A stretch of 64,000 nt of DNA, from positions 10,416,927 to 10,480,926 of the forward strand of contig OX439127.1 in NCBI GenBank assembly GCA_949318235.1, read 5' to 3'. A program made the position numbers and the translations under genes. Below the pieces are notes generated by a model, which was not told the origin of the DNA, did no database searches, and was given only the letters and a program-made list of their open reading frames with translations. The DNA comes from Ecdyonurus torrentis. Its lineage: Eukaryota > Arthropoda > Insecta > Ephemeroptera > Heptageniidae. Positions 43,517-57,410 of the stretch are shown piece by piece (position 1 is the stretch's first letter; each line of letters starts with the position of its first letter).

Positions 43517-43641
43517 GGAGGTAAGGGACCGTAGATGGCAGCACAGGGAAATTTCCATAAGAAAAAGTCAGACATATTGGATAACAGTTGATGCTTTCCT
43601 ATCCTTAAGTACCGTGCTGCCATCTACGCCCCCTTACCTCC
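43517..43641. mobile_element. 125-bp MITE with TTAA duplications (right arm copy)
   Basis: This is the mirror image of the element at 41597-41721. TTAA lies at 43513-43516 and 43642-43645. It was carried by the palindrome duplication rather than by a separate insertion. Confidence 0.7.
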
Positions 43642-43927
43642 TTAAGGTGTTTTATGATGAAAAGAAACAATAAAAAAAATAATAATAATAATACAGCAAT
43701 AAAAAAAAATCATATTCGAGATATAAAGGAAAATATACCATCGTGGTTAGGTATAATACATTTGAAAGCAAGTAACAATATGATAAACCAGAACTGGTCT
43801 TAAGGATAAAGAGAAGAGTCACACAGTTTGGTAAAATCTTGGTAGCTCAGAGGAAAAAAAAAGAAAAAAAAGATAGCGTTCTGCTCTAATCTACAAGATA
43901 AAAAGTTGTATATTACTGACACAAGCT

Positions 43928-44510
<583 letters not shown>

Positions 44511-44835
44511 AACCGTCTTTCGGCGTAATGGCCACACTTGAAATAAAATTTGAATTTAAAAAATAATTTTAAATGTGAAGAAACATTTTTTAAGAAGTTT
44601 TATATACACCAATATTATTTATAATTCTTTAAAAAAAATTTGATACCATTAAAAAAAGACATGCAAGTTGTCTGTGTAAAATCGTAATTGAATGCTTAAA
44701 ATATGCAGAAAAGAAAAATATATATTAAATTCTTTTATTATATGAGTTTTGTTTTTATCTTTTCAATTCATCGATTCTTTTGATAACATAAAAGCTTTAC
44801 ACATTGTATAGATTTATTTAAAACATATTAATAGT

Positions 44836-44876
<41 letters not shown>

Positions 44877-45771
44877 CAGACAGACAGAAAAAGATTGTGT
44901 GTTTTGTATATCGTCATAATATCGCGCAAAAATTATATTGCTCTCTCTCTCTCTCACACACACACTCACTTTCTTTATACTTCTTTTCCCCATGCTATTT
45001 TTTAAGTTATGTTTCTTGAGCCTTATGGGACTCATAATAACGTGTATTTCTCGACCTTCGTATATTCACTATAAATACTATATACGAAGTATACAATCAT
45101 TTCAAGAGAAAGCTTCAAGGCATGAAGAAATGAAAACGGAATTCAATATTGATTAAAAATAACATGAACTTCTTTTGTATTAAAAGAATTTTAAATTAAA
45201 AAATTCTTTATTTATATTGAGTTTTCTATCACATGCAATGAAAAATAAGGGAGTTTTTTTTTTAATTTTTTTTTTCTTTGACTTTTTTGTGCGTATATGC
45301 AACAAGAAAAATGTCATCAATACGAGAGGTTATTAGATTAAGGGTGCAAATATTATTTTCTTTTATTAAAAACAGAAAATAGAAAAGAATGATATTATTT
45401 TCTAGTTGGAAGAAAAATTAATGAAATAAATAAATAAAAAATTCTAAATAATATAGTTCTGTTTATGAGTGCATAAGTAAAATTCGTATATATAAAATAA
45501 TGAAATTTAATAAATCTAATGGTTTTTATTAAGAAGCCAAGCCCACTAGCGTGGTCCTCTGATATTACATGAGAGTGGTTTGTTATAGCATTATAAAAAT
45601 ACAATATAATGTATAAATTAATTTCAGTTCATAGTAGTTTATATATATACTCAAAAACATTCAGGTAAATATGTACTAATTAATATAGAAAATTGAATAA
45701 TTATATAAGTTTTGAGTCAAATTTGAGACATCAATCAACTATAGATAATATTTGTATAATACTGATATAAT
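44511..45771. other. AT-rich noncoding DNA
   Basis: A (GA)n tract at about 44841-44871 and nothing else recognised. Confidence 0.6.
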
Positions 45772-45775
45772 TTAA

Positions 45776-46118
45776 AGCCATAGACCACATAAAACAACAT
45801 GAGCTTTTTAATGAATAAACACAAAATGGGGATCTTCAAAACTGATGGCAATTTTTACTATATTATAGAATGTTAATGCAGCCCCACGAGAGAGCGTAAA
45901 AATACTGTAAAATATGCAATTGGCGTGTAAATTCATGTTTATGACGTCAGAAACATGCAAAAATTAATATGAAAATGTTGTGCGGGTTGCATAAATCGAA
46001 TTTTCTGATCACTGCTACGGGGCTACTGTTGGGTTTTGAGACAAACTAATGTTATGTATGTAAAACCCATCAAGTGTTTTGTGATATAAATACTCATGTT
46101 TTTTTCTGGTCTATTCCT
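45776..46118. mobile_element. 343-bp TTAA-type MITE
   Basis: The ends are imperfect inverted repeats: AGCCATAGACCA on the left and, reverse-complemented, AGGAATAGACCA on the right, each followed by a CATGAG block. TTAA stands at 45772-45775 and 46119-46122. The centre is a palindrome around a CRE (TGACGTCA at 45942-45949). Sequence like its right end (GGTCTATTCCTTTA) also occurs at about 91-104, perhaps a fragment of a related copy. Confidence 0.6.
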
Positions 46119-46538
46119 TTAAGTATAAAAATTACAAGTATAAATACTTAATCTAAATATATAGGTGATTAGTATTATGCTATTTAACACAAATAGCAGT
46201 ATCGTTCATCATTTTGTTAAAAATGAATTTTAGCTATATATATGAAGGATTTTCAGATTTATTTACACAATTTAAAATTCAGAATACTTAACATTAATTG
46301 TCTTATTTGTAAATTTTATAATTTTTCTAATAATAAATGAAAACTTAACTGGAAAGACCATTATTTGACTATATATAATAATTAAAACACATTAAATAAT
46401 AAATTATTCTGTAAATATTTTTGGTGTATAACTTCTATAATTTGTCATTTTTACTTTATGTCTTTTGTATTTTTGAATTAGGGGTAAAAGAAAAGTTGTA
46501 ATATGGATCCGTTAAAAGCAGAGCATATAATATATAAA

Positions 46539-46569
<31 letters not shown>

Positions 46570-46821
46570 AAACGGATAAAAGAAAGAGTAAATTAGCTGT
46601 CGTGAACAGCTGCTTCCCCGTGACGACATCATATACTTTACTAATATATATTCAATATTATAAAATACTGTATATCACCAACATTACTCTAATGTGAATC
46701 TCTCTTGCTCAAAATGTTATCCTGTAATGAGTATACACAACGAAGCTCTATCATGACAGTAAATTTACTTTTCCATGCGGTACAGTACTTCAAATAGTAG
46801 AGTAACAAATACCTGTAAATA

Positions 46822-46826
<5 letters not shown>

Positions 46827-46871
<45 letters not shown>
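46827..46871. repeat. (TA)n
   Basis: Pure TA tract of about 45 bp. Confidence 0.95.
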
Positions 46872-46877
<6 letters not shown>

Positions 46878-47399
46878 TGTGACTATATTATAGATATTTA
46901 TGTAGTACATACCCATCTTTATGTTTTAAAAATGTTTCAACTTAGTTATCGATCATCGCTTAATATCGTTATCGATCTTATAAATAAATATGTGTATGTG
47001 AGATGAAGATGACGTATAGATCGATAATATTTATAAAAATATACAGTATTTTTGATTATCTTTAATAAAAGACGAGTATATATTTTTATTATCAGGTTCA
47101 TAAATTATCTGTTTATTCAAAAATGTATAATTTGTACTGTACAGTACATACATATTATACGGTTGTGTCGCGCGAGTTTTGGAATAATTATAATTTATAT
47201 ACTTTTATATATATAAGTTTGTAGCACTGTGAGGGGTTGGACAGCTTCGTTGCATGAGGTCACTGAACTATTTTTACACCCCCCACAAATATGTAAACAC
47301 AGCTGATTTTCAAAATATAAATAATAGTTTCATAAAAAATATTTTTTTTTATGATAAGATTGTATTTTAATATGCGTCTATGTATGTATGTGTGTGTAT

Positions 47400-47402
47400 A
47401 TA

Positions 47403-47476
<74 letters not shown>

Positions 47477-47492
47477 ACACACACACACACAC
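47400..47492. repeat. (TA)n(CA)n
   Basis: TA tract passing into a short CA tract. Confidence 0.95.
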
Positions 47493-48652
47493 ATCACATG
47501 AATTTTAATATATTTTTTCCCTTTTGTAAAATAAACGCGTTCTCCAAACAAACATAATAAATCATTTAGAACAAAATAAAAACTATAGAAAACTAATATA
47601 TACCGTACGTACTTCTGTAACATTATTCAAGAATACTTTATTATAATGAACTTCTTCTTCCTATTCAATTTATACATACTCAAAATGCATGATGTGTACA
47701 AGATATAAAATACCCCCCTCATTTATAACATATATGACACCCTCTTGAACTGTCGGTAAAGTTGCATAAAAAGATTTTAGAATAATAATGATGAAGATTT
47801 TATATAATGATAAAAAAATAAAAAAGGACAAGATAGGTAACCGACAATACGTATAGACGACCTATACCACACAGAACATACAAGTTGGAGTCTCTAATCT
47901 TTTTTTTTTTTCCTTATATGCTAATACTGTTTAACTTAAAAAATATATCTTGTCTAGCCCATAGCATTTTTTTTTCTTTGAACTGACCGCCATTATTCAG
48001 ATTTTTCTTTATTATTATTTTTTTTTTACTTCCTATTTCTTTTCTCTTTAGAAATTCGAGAATAGAATAAAAAAAGAAGAAAAAGAAGAAGGGAAAAATG
48101 GGCAAGGGGGCATATGTAGTAGATCTCTTGAAAAAGAGAATAGATGGGGATGGGTGTAATCTATTCTACAGTCACTATCACGCCTTTAGTCAAAGCATGT
48201 CTTTTTTCGTCATGTATAGCACGCTCTATATTTATGTATAAAAGGGTTGCATATATATTTATATATATATATATATGGAGTTTTGTCAAAGGAGCAGCTC
48301 TCACTAACCCTTCTGTCTTTCTCATATATACTCTTACAGGTATAACGTGATTGTGTCATTCAAAATATATAATAGTCAATGTTATATAATATGTGCAATG
48401 AAATACGTACATACACACATTTATACAGCAGGCAGCTCGTGTACTTCAACATACATTAGGCTTATTACTTTGACATGCTCGTATATATTATAATATTTTA
48501 CAAAAGCTATAGAGTTGACATTCCGACTACTTATAGAATTATAAATTTGTCATAATATGTTATAATATAACCTTGCAGGTTACTAAATTAAGTTGCCAAC
48601 AAAGATTCATCTTTCTCTCTCTCTCTTTTTTAACACAATATTTTTCACATAA

Positions 48653-49148
48653 AGAGGAAGTTCAGGGGTTACAAGATGGCTTCTTCAATGTTGGATAATG
48701 AGAAGAACTATTCATAAACTCATATATGATGACCCAAAGCCCTTCCGTAGCCCTGCAAAATCGTGATCATCCTGCGAGATATGCAACGTGTTCCGTATCT
48801 TTTACGTCATAGTTACGGCTTTACTAAAATAAATAAATAAATAAATATAATAATAGTCTTTATTGTTCAAACAACAAATTAGCAGCAGATGAAATATACA
48901 TAATAAATTATTAAAAATTGAACAAAAGGCGCAGTCAGGACAATGAGTCCTATCAACTGAACCGGAAATAAGTGACGACACTGTATGGAATAATACTATA
49001 TAGAAAATGTTGTAGCGGGATGAGTGTAAGTTTGCGGGGCTACCATGGGGCTACGGAAGGGCTTTGGGTCATCATATGTGAGTCAATGAACAGTTCTTCT
49101 CATTATCTAACATTGAAAAGGCCATGTTGTAACCCCTAAACTTCCTCT
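48653..49148. mobile_element. 496-bp inverted-repeat element
   Basis: Arms of about 110 bp are inverted and similar: left AGAGGAAGTTCAGGGGTTAC, right ending GTAACCCC...CTTCCTCT. They share a block reading GGGCTTTGGGTCATCATAT in one orientation. ATAA on both sides (48649-48652, 49149-49152) may be a target duplication. The middle is AT-rich and non-coding. Superfamily not assigned. Confidence 0.7.
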
Positions 49149-50027
49149 ATAAGGTAAACAACAAAAAAAAAAAAAAAAAACTTGTTTTTTCAATATTAGA
49201 AAAAAATATTTAAAATATAGATAACTGCACATATAGATAACGTTTTATACACACATCTACTATAATTATAATTACAGTATACTGTACATATCACGACAAA
49301 ATAGGAGATCTACAATGCAGTATGATAACACTTTTTGAACATATTATTTTTACTAACTCTGCCATAAAAAGTTGAATAGTGATATAACTATAATATTTTA
49401 TGAAATAGCGTGTTTAAACATTAAGCATGAACAATTTGCATCTACCCATATAATTATATTAAATGCATTTTTTTTACTATAATTTTACACATAAAAGTGA
49501 AAACATGAATTATGTTTTAGCATTCAAATTTAAATGATAGAAAAAGAACCAATACAGTATACATATATTAGTTTTTTTATAAATGGTCAAATGATTTAAA
49601 TGATAAACATTATATATATATATATTCATCAAAATATAAAACAACCAATATAGCATATTATATTGATTGGTAAAATTTGGATTACTTGTTCGACATATAT
49701 TATATATAGCAAACATGAAAGTCAATTCCCAGTAAACACGCATGATAAAGGGTTAACTAGACATGCAATGTACTGTATACTTACGTGTTTTTATATGGTA
49801 ATAAAGTATAAGGAAAATACGTGCAGCATAAATGTACATGAATGGTAAATATACAAAAGAAAAAAAATATCCATCATTATAAAGGTATACAGCATGCATG
49901 TGAGGTGCATATTTTTTTGGAAAAATTTTTATGCCGAACACCGGTCCATGAGTGACAATCAGTGTAATAGGGCAAGTTTGGAGTGACTTTTTAAATGTCA
50001 AAATATATTATCGCAATCGTGTGTAAT

Positions 50028-50035
50028 TGAATATA

Positions 50036-50112
<77 letters not shown>
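50028..50112. repeat. (TA)n
   Basis: About 85 bp of TA with one break near 50041. Confidence 0.95.
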
Positions 50113-50114
<2 letters not shown>

Positions 50115-50320
50115 CAACTGAAGTATATGTACGCAATTAACATAATAAATAAAATTATTAAAATCAAAAAAATAATAAATAAATAATTTATATTTTGTTT
50201 TAATTATAGACATCTAATTCTGTTTCTCTCAGTTCATGTTTTTAGAAATGTATAAACTATATGGCAGTATATTTTCAGACCAATATAATATAACAACAAC
50301 CATTTTCTAATTGTTATTCT

Positions 50321-50328
<8 letters not shown>

Positions 50329-50387
<59 letters not shown>
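50329..50387. repeat. (TA)n
   Basis: About 59 bp of TA, 215 bp from the preceding TA tract. Confidence 0.95.
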
Positions 50388-50391
<4 letters not shown>

Positions 50392-51707
50392 GGAAATAAA
50401 GTATTAAAAAATATAAAGTTAAATTGGTTATTAAATAATACAAAAGAATGTGTTGCATGTCGATTATTTATATTTATATCATTCAAAATAATATAATGTA
50501 AAATATTCACCGCACATCATATATAATACCATCAGACAAGTTTGAATTGCTGCCAAATAATGTTTAGAAAATATGAAAAATATATTTTATTATCTCCAAC
50601 TGTATTTGCCACAAAATATTTGTATCCGTAATGGTAATAAATAAATATAAATTAAATATGTCTCGTTTCTTTGATTTTTATTATTATTTTAGTTTAAAAA
50701 GAATAACCAAAAATAGAAGATTATTTTGTTACTTTGTATATTGTTCTTTATGCAAACTGCAAACGTATTGAATTTTAATCTTGACATTATATAAAGCGAG
50801 AACCATCTACTAATTCATTTCTGTAATAATCAACAATATCATTGCTTTATTAATATATACTATTGTTCAATATTTATATGCGGAATTATTTAGGCTCTGA
50901 GGACAATAATAATGATATAATAATGCTTTACGTATACATTAAAAATCATGATAACTTATAATATAGATTGTATAACGTATACTTCGTACTGAATCTTGCC
51001 TCTCTTTACTTATACTCCCTCTCACCTATATACAATACCCTCTTTAGTGCCCGACTTTTTTAAAAATTATTTCATATCTCGCTTTTTTCAATCATAAAAT
51101 GTTTCACGCAAAACCTGAAAAAAAAATTGTGCGGCTCTCAGAATGACAAAAATACATATTTTGTCAAAAAGGTTTTCTTACTTTTGCGGACCACATAGTA
51201 ATAACTATATATTATATACTCTATAGAATGTTCAAAAATAGCTTTAAAATTACGTAAATTCAGGGGCGTTTTCTGGTCCAATTTTTGTATTTTTATCTCA
51301 ATTTGTTCAATTTCCCCCCCCCCCCCCCCATTTTTTATTGAATTATCTGATGTCCACCTGTATTGTATATTGGGATTGAAGAGGGCATATAACATTTCAA
51401 ACTTTAACTCTTTTGTCATCTTATCCGTTTACTGTATTACGTATAACCAGGTATAAGCAATTTCTCTCACGGGTTTCAATTTTCATTTTGTCTCTCTATA
51501 TAATATATGACATAAAAAAGTGTTGCGAATTTTCAAAACATTAACTAAAGTTTCAGATGTCTTCATTCAGGTGTTCGCATTTTTTATAAGTGAAGTTCAT
51601 TTTTATTTATTTATTAAAATATTCAGTATATAAATATTATAAAAATACTGCATGACGTGCATGTAATAGAACAAAAAAATTATATACTTATATATTATTA
51701 TGTATAT

Positions 51708-51709
<2 letters not shown>

Positions 51710-51767
<58 letters not shown>
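51710..51767. repeat. (TG)n
   Basis: About 55 bp of TG. Confidence 0.95.
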
Positions 51768-51769
<2 letters not shown>

Positions 51770-53116
51770 TAAAAAATAATAATATAAAATGTACATATAA
51801 TGTTATATGATTTTATGATTTCAATACCATTACATAAGATTTTTAAATAATTATACTGCATACAAATATTTTTCTATACCATCTTAAAAGCAGAAATGTA
51901 ATGTTTAAATAGCTATGGAAACCATTGTTTTTATCAGATATTCGTCTTAGGACTGCAAAGTGGAATTACATACGCATAAAAAGAGAAACTTTAGAGGAAA
52001 ACAGTATGCTTTATTCTTTTTATGAGCTCTCGGATGGGTTGTTTAGTTTCTTTTTACGAGTGCTTTGTTAGTTGAGGCATATGCAATAATGCAGTTACTT
52101 TCCATATATATTATGCAATCTATATGCGAGACAGGGATATTTGACTGTATATAGTGTGAGGGAATAGTATAGCTTAATCCTATTGCCAAAATTGCTATAA
52201 TTAGTATATTATATAAACTCTGTTATATTGAGTATAAAAGGGGATTCAAAAAAAAAAAAAAAAAAAAAAAAGTCTTTTTAAAAGGGTAATTCAAATTTAA
52301 TACTTTTGTCATGAAACCTCAAGTAAAATAGGGAATATCTTTGCAAATTGTTAGTCTTCTTAAAGTTAACGATCTAATATCTCGTTATAAGTTTTATTTT
52401 ATGCAAAAGAGATTGATAAGAAACTGTATTTATTATATGAGATGTTACATATAACGATGAGCAGCACTAAGGGTATAATCCAAAAAATTAAAAGGGATAC
52501 AAAGTAATAGTTTTATAATTCAACTTTATTGTCCAGAAGATATTATTTTCTTGAATTGTTTTTGTTAATGTTATGTATACAATTAATTATTCAAGATGTT
52601 TTTTTTGTTTTTTAAGATAAAACAAAAATATATATAGTCCATATTATAGAATCAACATTTTATGAAGCAATATTTTATTTAAAACGAGTAATTTTTCAAA
52701 TGCATATTATAAGACATTTAAATATTAGAGTCGAAGAAGCTGCTTTTCATAAATAATGTCACTGTTTTTGTTGTGTAGGAATGAATTACTATATAGGTCA
52801 TTTCTTCAACGTCAAAGGTAAAAAGAAGAAGAAGAAAAAAATAAATAAATAAAAATAAAACACACGTTAAAAGACACATAAAATTACTGAGAGATCTTGA
52901 TGTTTACAACAATACTTGATATTATACGATCATGCCGTCTTGTACTCTGTTCATATGCATTATGTATATAATTCTAATATTTGATGTAAAATGTTACAAA
53001 CATATATATGAAACATATATGTTCTACAGTATGTACAGTATAGTATAGAAAGTTTATTTTAAATGTTCGTTTCCATATTATTAATCTTTCACAATATGTA
53101 TATACACAAATATACA

Positions 53117-53285
<169 letters not shown>

Positions 53286-53491
53286 TAATATGCAAACACA
53301 GTACATGCACACACATATATATATTTATTATTATTATATTTTGATTTTTTTTTCTAACCAAATATTAAAAGGAAATAAAACTTTGCTACTACGGATAAAA
53401 ATTATATTTTGTTTCCACATCAAGAATATTAAGTTATTTCAAATATTTTTAAGATTACAAACAGAATAAATATCCTGTCCAGGTGTGAGTC

Positions 53492-53614
53492 TCATTTCAT
53501 CTCCTCTGCTTTTGTTTGGTTGATACACTTCATTAAGTCTTCAGTTTTGATAAAGGTCATATTTTCCTCCATCTTTTCTAGATCTCTTTGTAAATAAAAG
53601 CTACATAAAGTATA
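53492..53614 (-). CDS. candidate terminal coding exon or small ORF, unknown protein
   Basis: On the minus strand a pyrimidine-rich acceptor (CATTCCATTCAACTGCAG) at 53615 precedes 40 codons ending in TGA at 53492-53494. The peptide is charged and helix-like (for example DLEKMEENMTFIKTEDLMKC, ending QTKAEEMK) and not low-complexity. An internal ATG sits in a good context (AAAAGATGG), so a 26-residue small ORF is an alternative. A minus-strand AATAAA occurs at 53324-53329. No family is recognised and no upstream exon was found. It may be a remnant or a chance frame. Confidence 0.3.
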   Translation of the reverse strand, partial: YTLCSFYLQRDLEKMEENMTFIKTEDLMKCINQTKAEEMK

Positions 53615-55399
53615 CTGCAGTTGAATGGAATGGAGGTGTTACACAATAAGCTGCTGGAGCCTTTTGGAAGAAGAAAAGATAAGAAAGAGAGAAAAATATA
53701 ATAATAATATATAAAAATATATATTATATCTAGGTATAGGGGAACAAAAATTCTGGATCTGGATGCAATATTATATGTTCTTGCATTTTGAGTTTTCTTT
53801 ATTTTGGTTTTATACTGCATTATGGTAAAATATATTGTATGTCTATTTTATATAAGAGTCTATTTCTTATATCAGATATCTTTGATAAAAAAAGAAATCT
53901 GCATTTTAATTCCAATTTATGTGACAAAAAGGAAACATATATTTGGCTCTTTTATTTTATTATTATTTTTTAAAGTATAATAACCGTAAGACATAAAAGT
54001 TAACTTAAAAGTTACAGTCTTTTTTTTTTTATCTAATACTTTTTTTTTAGCGAACATTAAATGGTTATACACTATATGTAACAAAAGAAGTCATGGCGTC
54101 GTAGAAGTTGTTCTTTAGATGTTGTTATAAATATGGAAGAAAATTAATGTGTATAATAAAGGCTTTTGTATTAATATAGAGTTTATTATTAGATTTTTGT
54201 TAAAAGAATAAATAACATTACTGTTTTGTTTTTTTATCATTATGTATATTATATAATTTTCAAGAGACTATATTATCATGTTTTAGATTGCACTTAATTT
54301 TTGTAATAAATTCACACTCGCATTATTGAGAAGAGTATACAGTACATATGCACTGGACAGAAACGAAAATAACATGGAAGTCTGACTGACACTAAAAACC
54401 AAAACACGTGTACTATTAAATAGGTAATGAGAGATGCCTCAAAAGCCATACAACAGCTTTGTATTTTGTACCCTATTGTCTTACATCGTGTTATTTTGTA
54501 CTTTATTTCTTTCTCTCTTTATTTTTATTATTATTTGCTACTCCGCATTGTTACATTAGTAATATAACTATTCACTGTCCTTTATTATAATTATAAATCA
54601 ATAAAATTAAGATTTTTATATGAAGTATATAGCAAGACCACCAAAGAAATAAAAATAATGTGACATATTTTACTAAACATTTTCATCCAGTTTACATTAG
54701 CTTATAAAATACTTAATTAATCGCGAGCTATTTATTTATGTGTAATTTAAGATTAAAAGAAATAAAAAATGTCCAATGTAAATACCAATTATAAACACGA
54801 GCGCGTGTTTTTCTTATAAAAGTAACATCATTTTATGGTAATACATTAAAAAAAATAAAAAAAATAAGCACATTGCGTATTTTTAAAATGGTAAAAATAA
54901 TATAGAATCAGAATCGTTTGTCTACTATGTATAAAGAATAATTAAAATGGATTTAAAAGTTAGCATATTATCTCTTTAAACTTCATTAACAAACATGAGA
55001 ATCTATAAACAAAGATATTAAAGATGCACTATAATATAATATGAAAATAAATACATTTTTGGGCAAAATTTGGTCAATATATGAAATTATTACTATTTTT
55101 CTTATTATAAAGTAAAATAACTATAATTTTTAACAATTTTTTAGCTATTTTTATTCATTTATTTGTTTTTCATTTCATTGCTGCACGTATGCATGGCTAT
55201 TTTTTTTTTTTTAAGCTTATCTTCTTTCTAAATGATTGATAAAATAAAAAGTTGTAATACATTTTTTTTTATTTAGGTTATAACACTAATAATAATAGTT
55301 TGTAGTGCATTTTTTTTATATGCTTTGGTTTATAAAATAAACTCAGTTGAGTGTACGACCCTTCTTTCTTTCGTTTTTCCCTCTACTCTACATGTGCAG
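53615..55399. other. AT-rich noncoding DNA
   Basis: No repeat array, exon or structured element recognised. Confidence 0.55.
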
Positions 55400-55515
55400 T
55401 AGTCAAGCCATGTCGTCCCCCTATTGAGAATAGAAAAGGCGGGCAAATGCTTGCCCATATAAGGCCATCGTAAACACAAGCACATGGTTGCATCACGCGC
55501 GGTCTGCTTGCTCTG
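55400..55515. promoter_or_regulatory. candidate element with CArG box
   Basis: CCATATAAGG at 55455-55464 is a canonical SRF/MEF2-type CArG box. It lies in a GC-richer patch with CGCGCGG nearby. No adjoining gene identified. Confidence 0.35.
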
Positions 55516-56089
55516 GTAGCGTGGCTTTTCTTAACTATTATACTCTATTTTTATTCCATAATACTATGAGCTATGCTAGACTAGGTAACTACTCTAGTTT
55601 ACAATAAAATAAAAACAAGTAAAGCAGAACGCTTAGATTCCACGAAACATAATACATTAAGAGAAGCACTTACAAAAAATAAAAAAAGAAAGAAAAAAAC
55701 TAAATAAATACACTATCATCTATTTACTAACTCTAAACAACAGAAATGGACACGCAAAGTCTTATCTGCTATATTTTATTATTTATTTTTTATTTTTTAT
55801 TATAATGTATTATAATTATTTCTCGAATTTGGATAAAAAAAAAAACTGAATATAATGTTTTAGAGGTTGGTGTGATGGTTTCTGGTACTTTTTTTTTATA
55901 TATTTTTTTTATCAGTTTCTTCCAAAATTAGCGTGATTTCTGCTATCATAATTAAGTATTTCTTTACTTTGTGCATTACTTTCATCTGTCGTTTTTTAAT
56001 TAGTAATATATAATCATTCCCTTCTAATTTGTTACAAGTATGTATTTGAAAATAACATTAAGTAAAAGTAAAGAGGTATACAAAATTAC

Positions 56090-56410
56090 AGGCTCATTCC
56101 CTCCCGCGCAACGCTAGCATAGCAACCCACTTGCCCATCGCTTCATTCAGCAGCGCGTGGAGCTATCGGAGTTGTACGCTAGACGCTGGGGAGGGGAGAA
56201 AAGCGCGGCAGCTTCAGATGTGCAGCAAAGAGGGGAGCTTCGCTTGGTTGCAGGGTTTAGAGCTTGGGAAAAGCGGGAAACTAGAGTAAGATCCTAGGCC
56301 ATAGCCGCCTGCTGCCTCGTGTCTAGAGAATGCCCTCCCCTCAATATTCTCTTTCCATTTCCCTGCATGCACACTTTATATAACATGTTTGCCACTAGGT
56401 GGCTGCACAT
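56090..56410. promoter_or_regulatory. CpG-rich island with CTCF core site
   Basis: About 250 bp of GC-rich sequence (CAGCAGCGCGTGGAG, GGGGAGGGGAG) leads to CCACTAGGTGGC at 56392-56403, an exact match to the CTCF core CCASYAGRKGGC. It may act as an insulator or boundary. Confidence 0.45.
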
Positions 56411-57289
56411 ACCAGACTTACTTTTACGTCAAAACATAAACACGCGCTTTGTTGTTATTTTCATTGTATCTCCTTTTTTTTTTTTTTTTTTTTTTTTATT
56501 CCGTTCAATGTGATATAAAAAAAAAAATAATAATATAATATAATTGAAATTGATCAATCAATTTTGACTCGAAGATTTTGTAATGGGGTTTTACGTAGTT
56601 TACTGAATTAAATAAACTATAAATTACATATTATATCAATTGGCTTGAAATAAAATCCCGATATCATCTGAACAATAACGATCACATCCTAATATTGCGT
56701 AGCACTGTTTTGTTGTTTTCATTTGTAGTTTTTTTGTTGCATCCTGAAAGTTAGGCAAATTGTTGGTCCGATATGTTATACAGGTTGCATTCACAACAAA
56801 TTTTGCAGGGTGATTCCAAGTTAATCTTTAAAAATTAATTAAACTAAATGCATACAAATAAAAAGTTGATCATGAACTATATTTTATGACCGTTATAATG
56901 ATATAATATTCAATTCCCATGGGCAGCCATATTGTCGAAATGCTATTGTTTACAGAAAATACTTTTAAGAAGAAATGAAGAATGTATCATGCCCTTTTTT
57001 ATGATCTTTTTTATTTTATTACTTTCAAAAATGTTAAATTTTTAGTATCAATCGTTTTTATTTGTAGTTGGTTTGATGGATTACATCCACAAGAGCTGAG
57101 AACAACTTGTGTATTATATATATGTTATTAAAAAGATATAAAAATTATGACTTTTCCTACTTTATACTTTTGTACTGAACTATTATAAAAAAATGAATTT
57201 CTATTGCTTAGAAACCCACTTGCGCTTGTATTATTATGTATCAAATACAAATGTTGGGTTGCATGCATGCACGGTTTGTATGCCTTGTG

Positions 57290-57410
57290 GCTAAATGTGG
57301 TTAACAAGAGGCTTGGCCTGCCTTGCCCACTTGATGACACAACGCACTGACCATGTGGCCAACATGCTAGAGATTCAGCCTCGCCCCCTTCACTCACCGT
57401 GGGAAATCAC
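57290..57410. promoter_or_regulatory. GC-richer patch with Runx-like motif
   Basis: Contains TGTGGTTAAC and CCATGTGGCC. A good minus-strand donor, CACG|GTGAGT, ends a 13-codon frame starting ATGAGCTTC at about 57438. This could be a first exon, but nothing else supports it. Confidence 0.2.

Larger units (their letters stand above)
41311..43927. repeat. 2.6-kb near-perfect palindrome (giant inverted repeat)
   Basis: The left arm starts AGCTTGTGTCA and the right arm ends TGACACAAGCT. Mirrored positions sum to 85238 at the outer edge and at several internal landmarks (41593/43645, 41843/43395), so the outer arms align with no net indel. Nearer the centre the sum shifts to 85322 because the left arm carries 84 extra bases. 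It then shifts to 85358 because a GA tract is longer on the left. The loop near 42679 is only about 17 bases. A few substitutions are visible (for example CCACAATGG against CCATCGTGG). Mirrored open frames of about 85 codons (42345-42091 minus, 42892-43152 plus) are by-products. No target-site duplication is evident. This may be a foldback element, a recent inverted duplication, or, less likely given the differences, an assembly foldback. Confidence 0.9.
49153..53116. other. AT-rich noncoding DNA
   Basis: Two (TA)n tracts, one (TG)n, a C14 run near 51316 and a poly(A). No gene seen. Confidence 0.6.
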
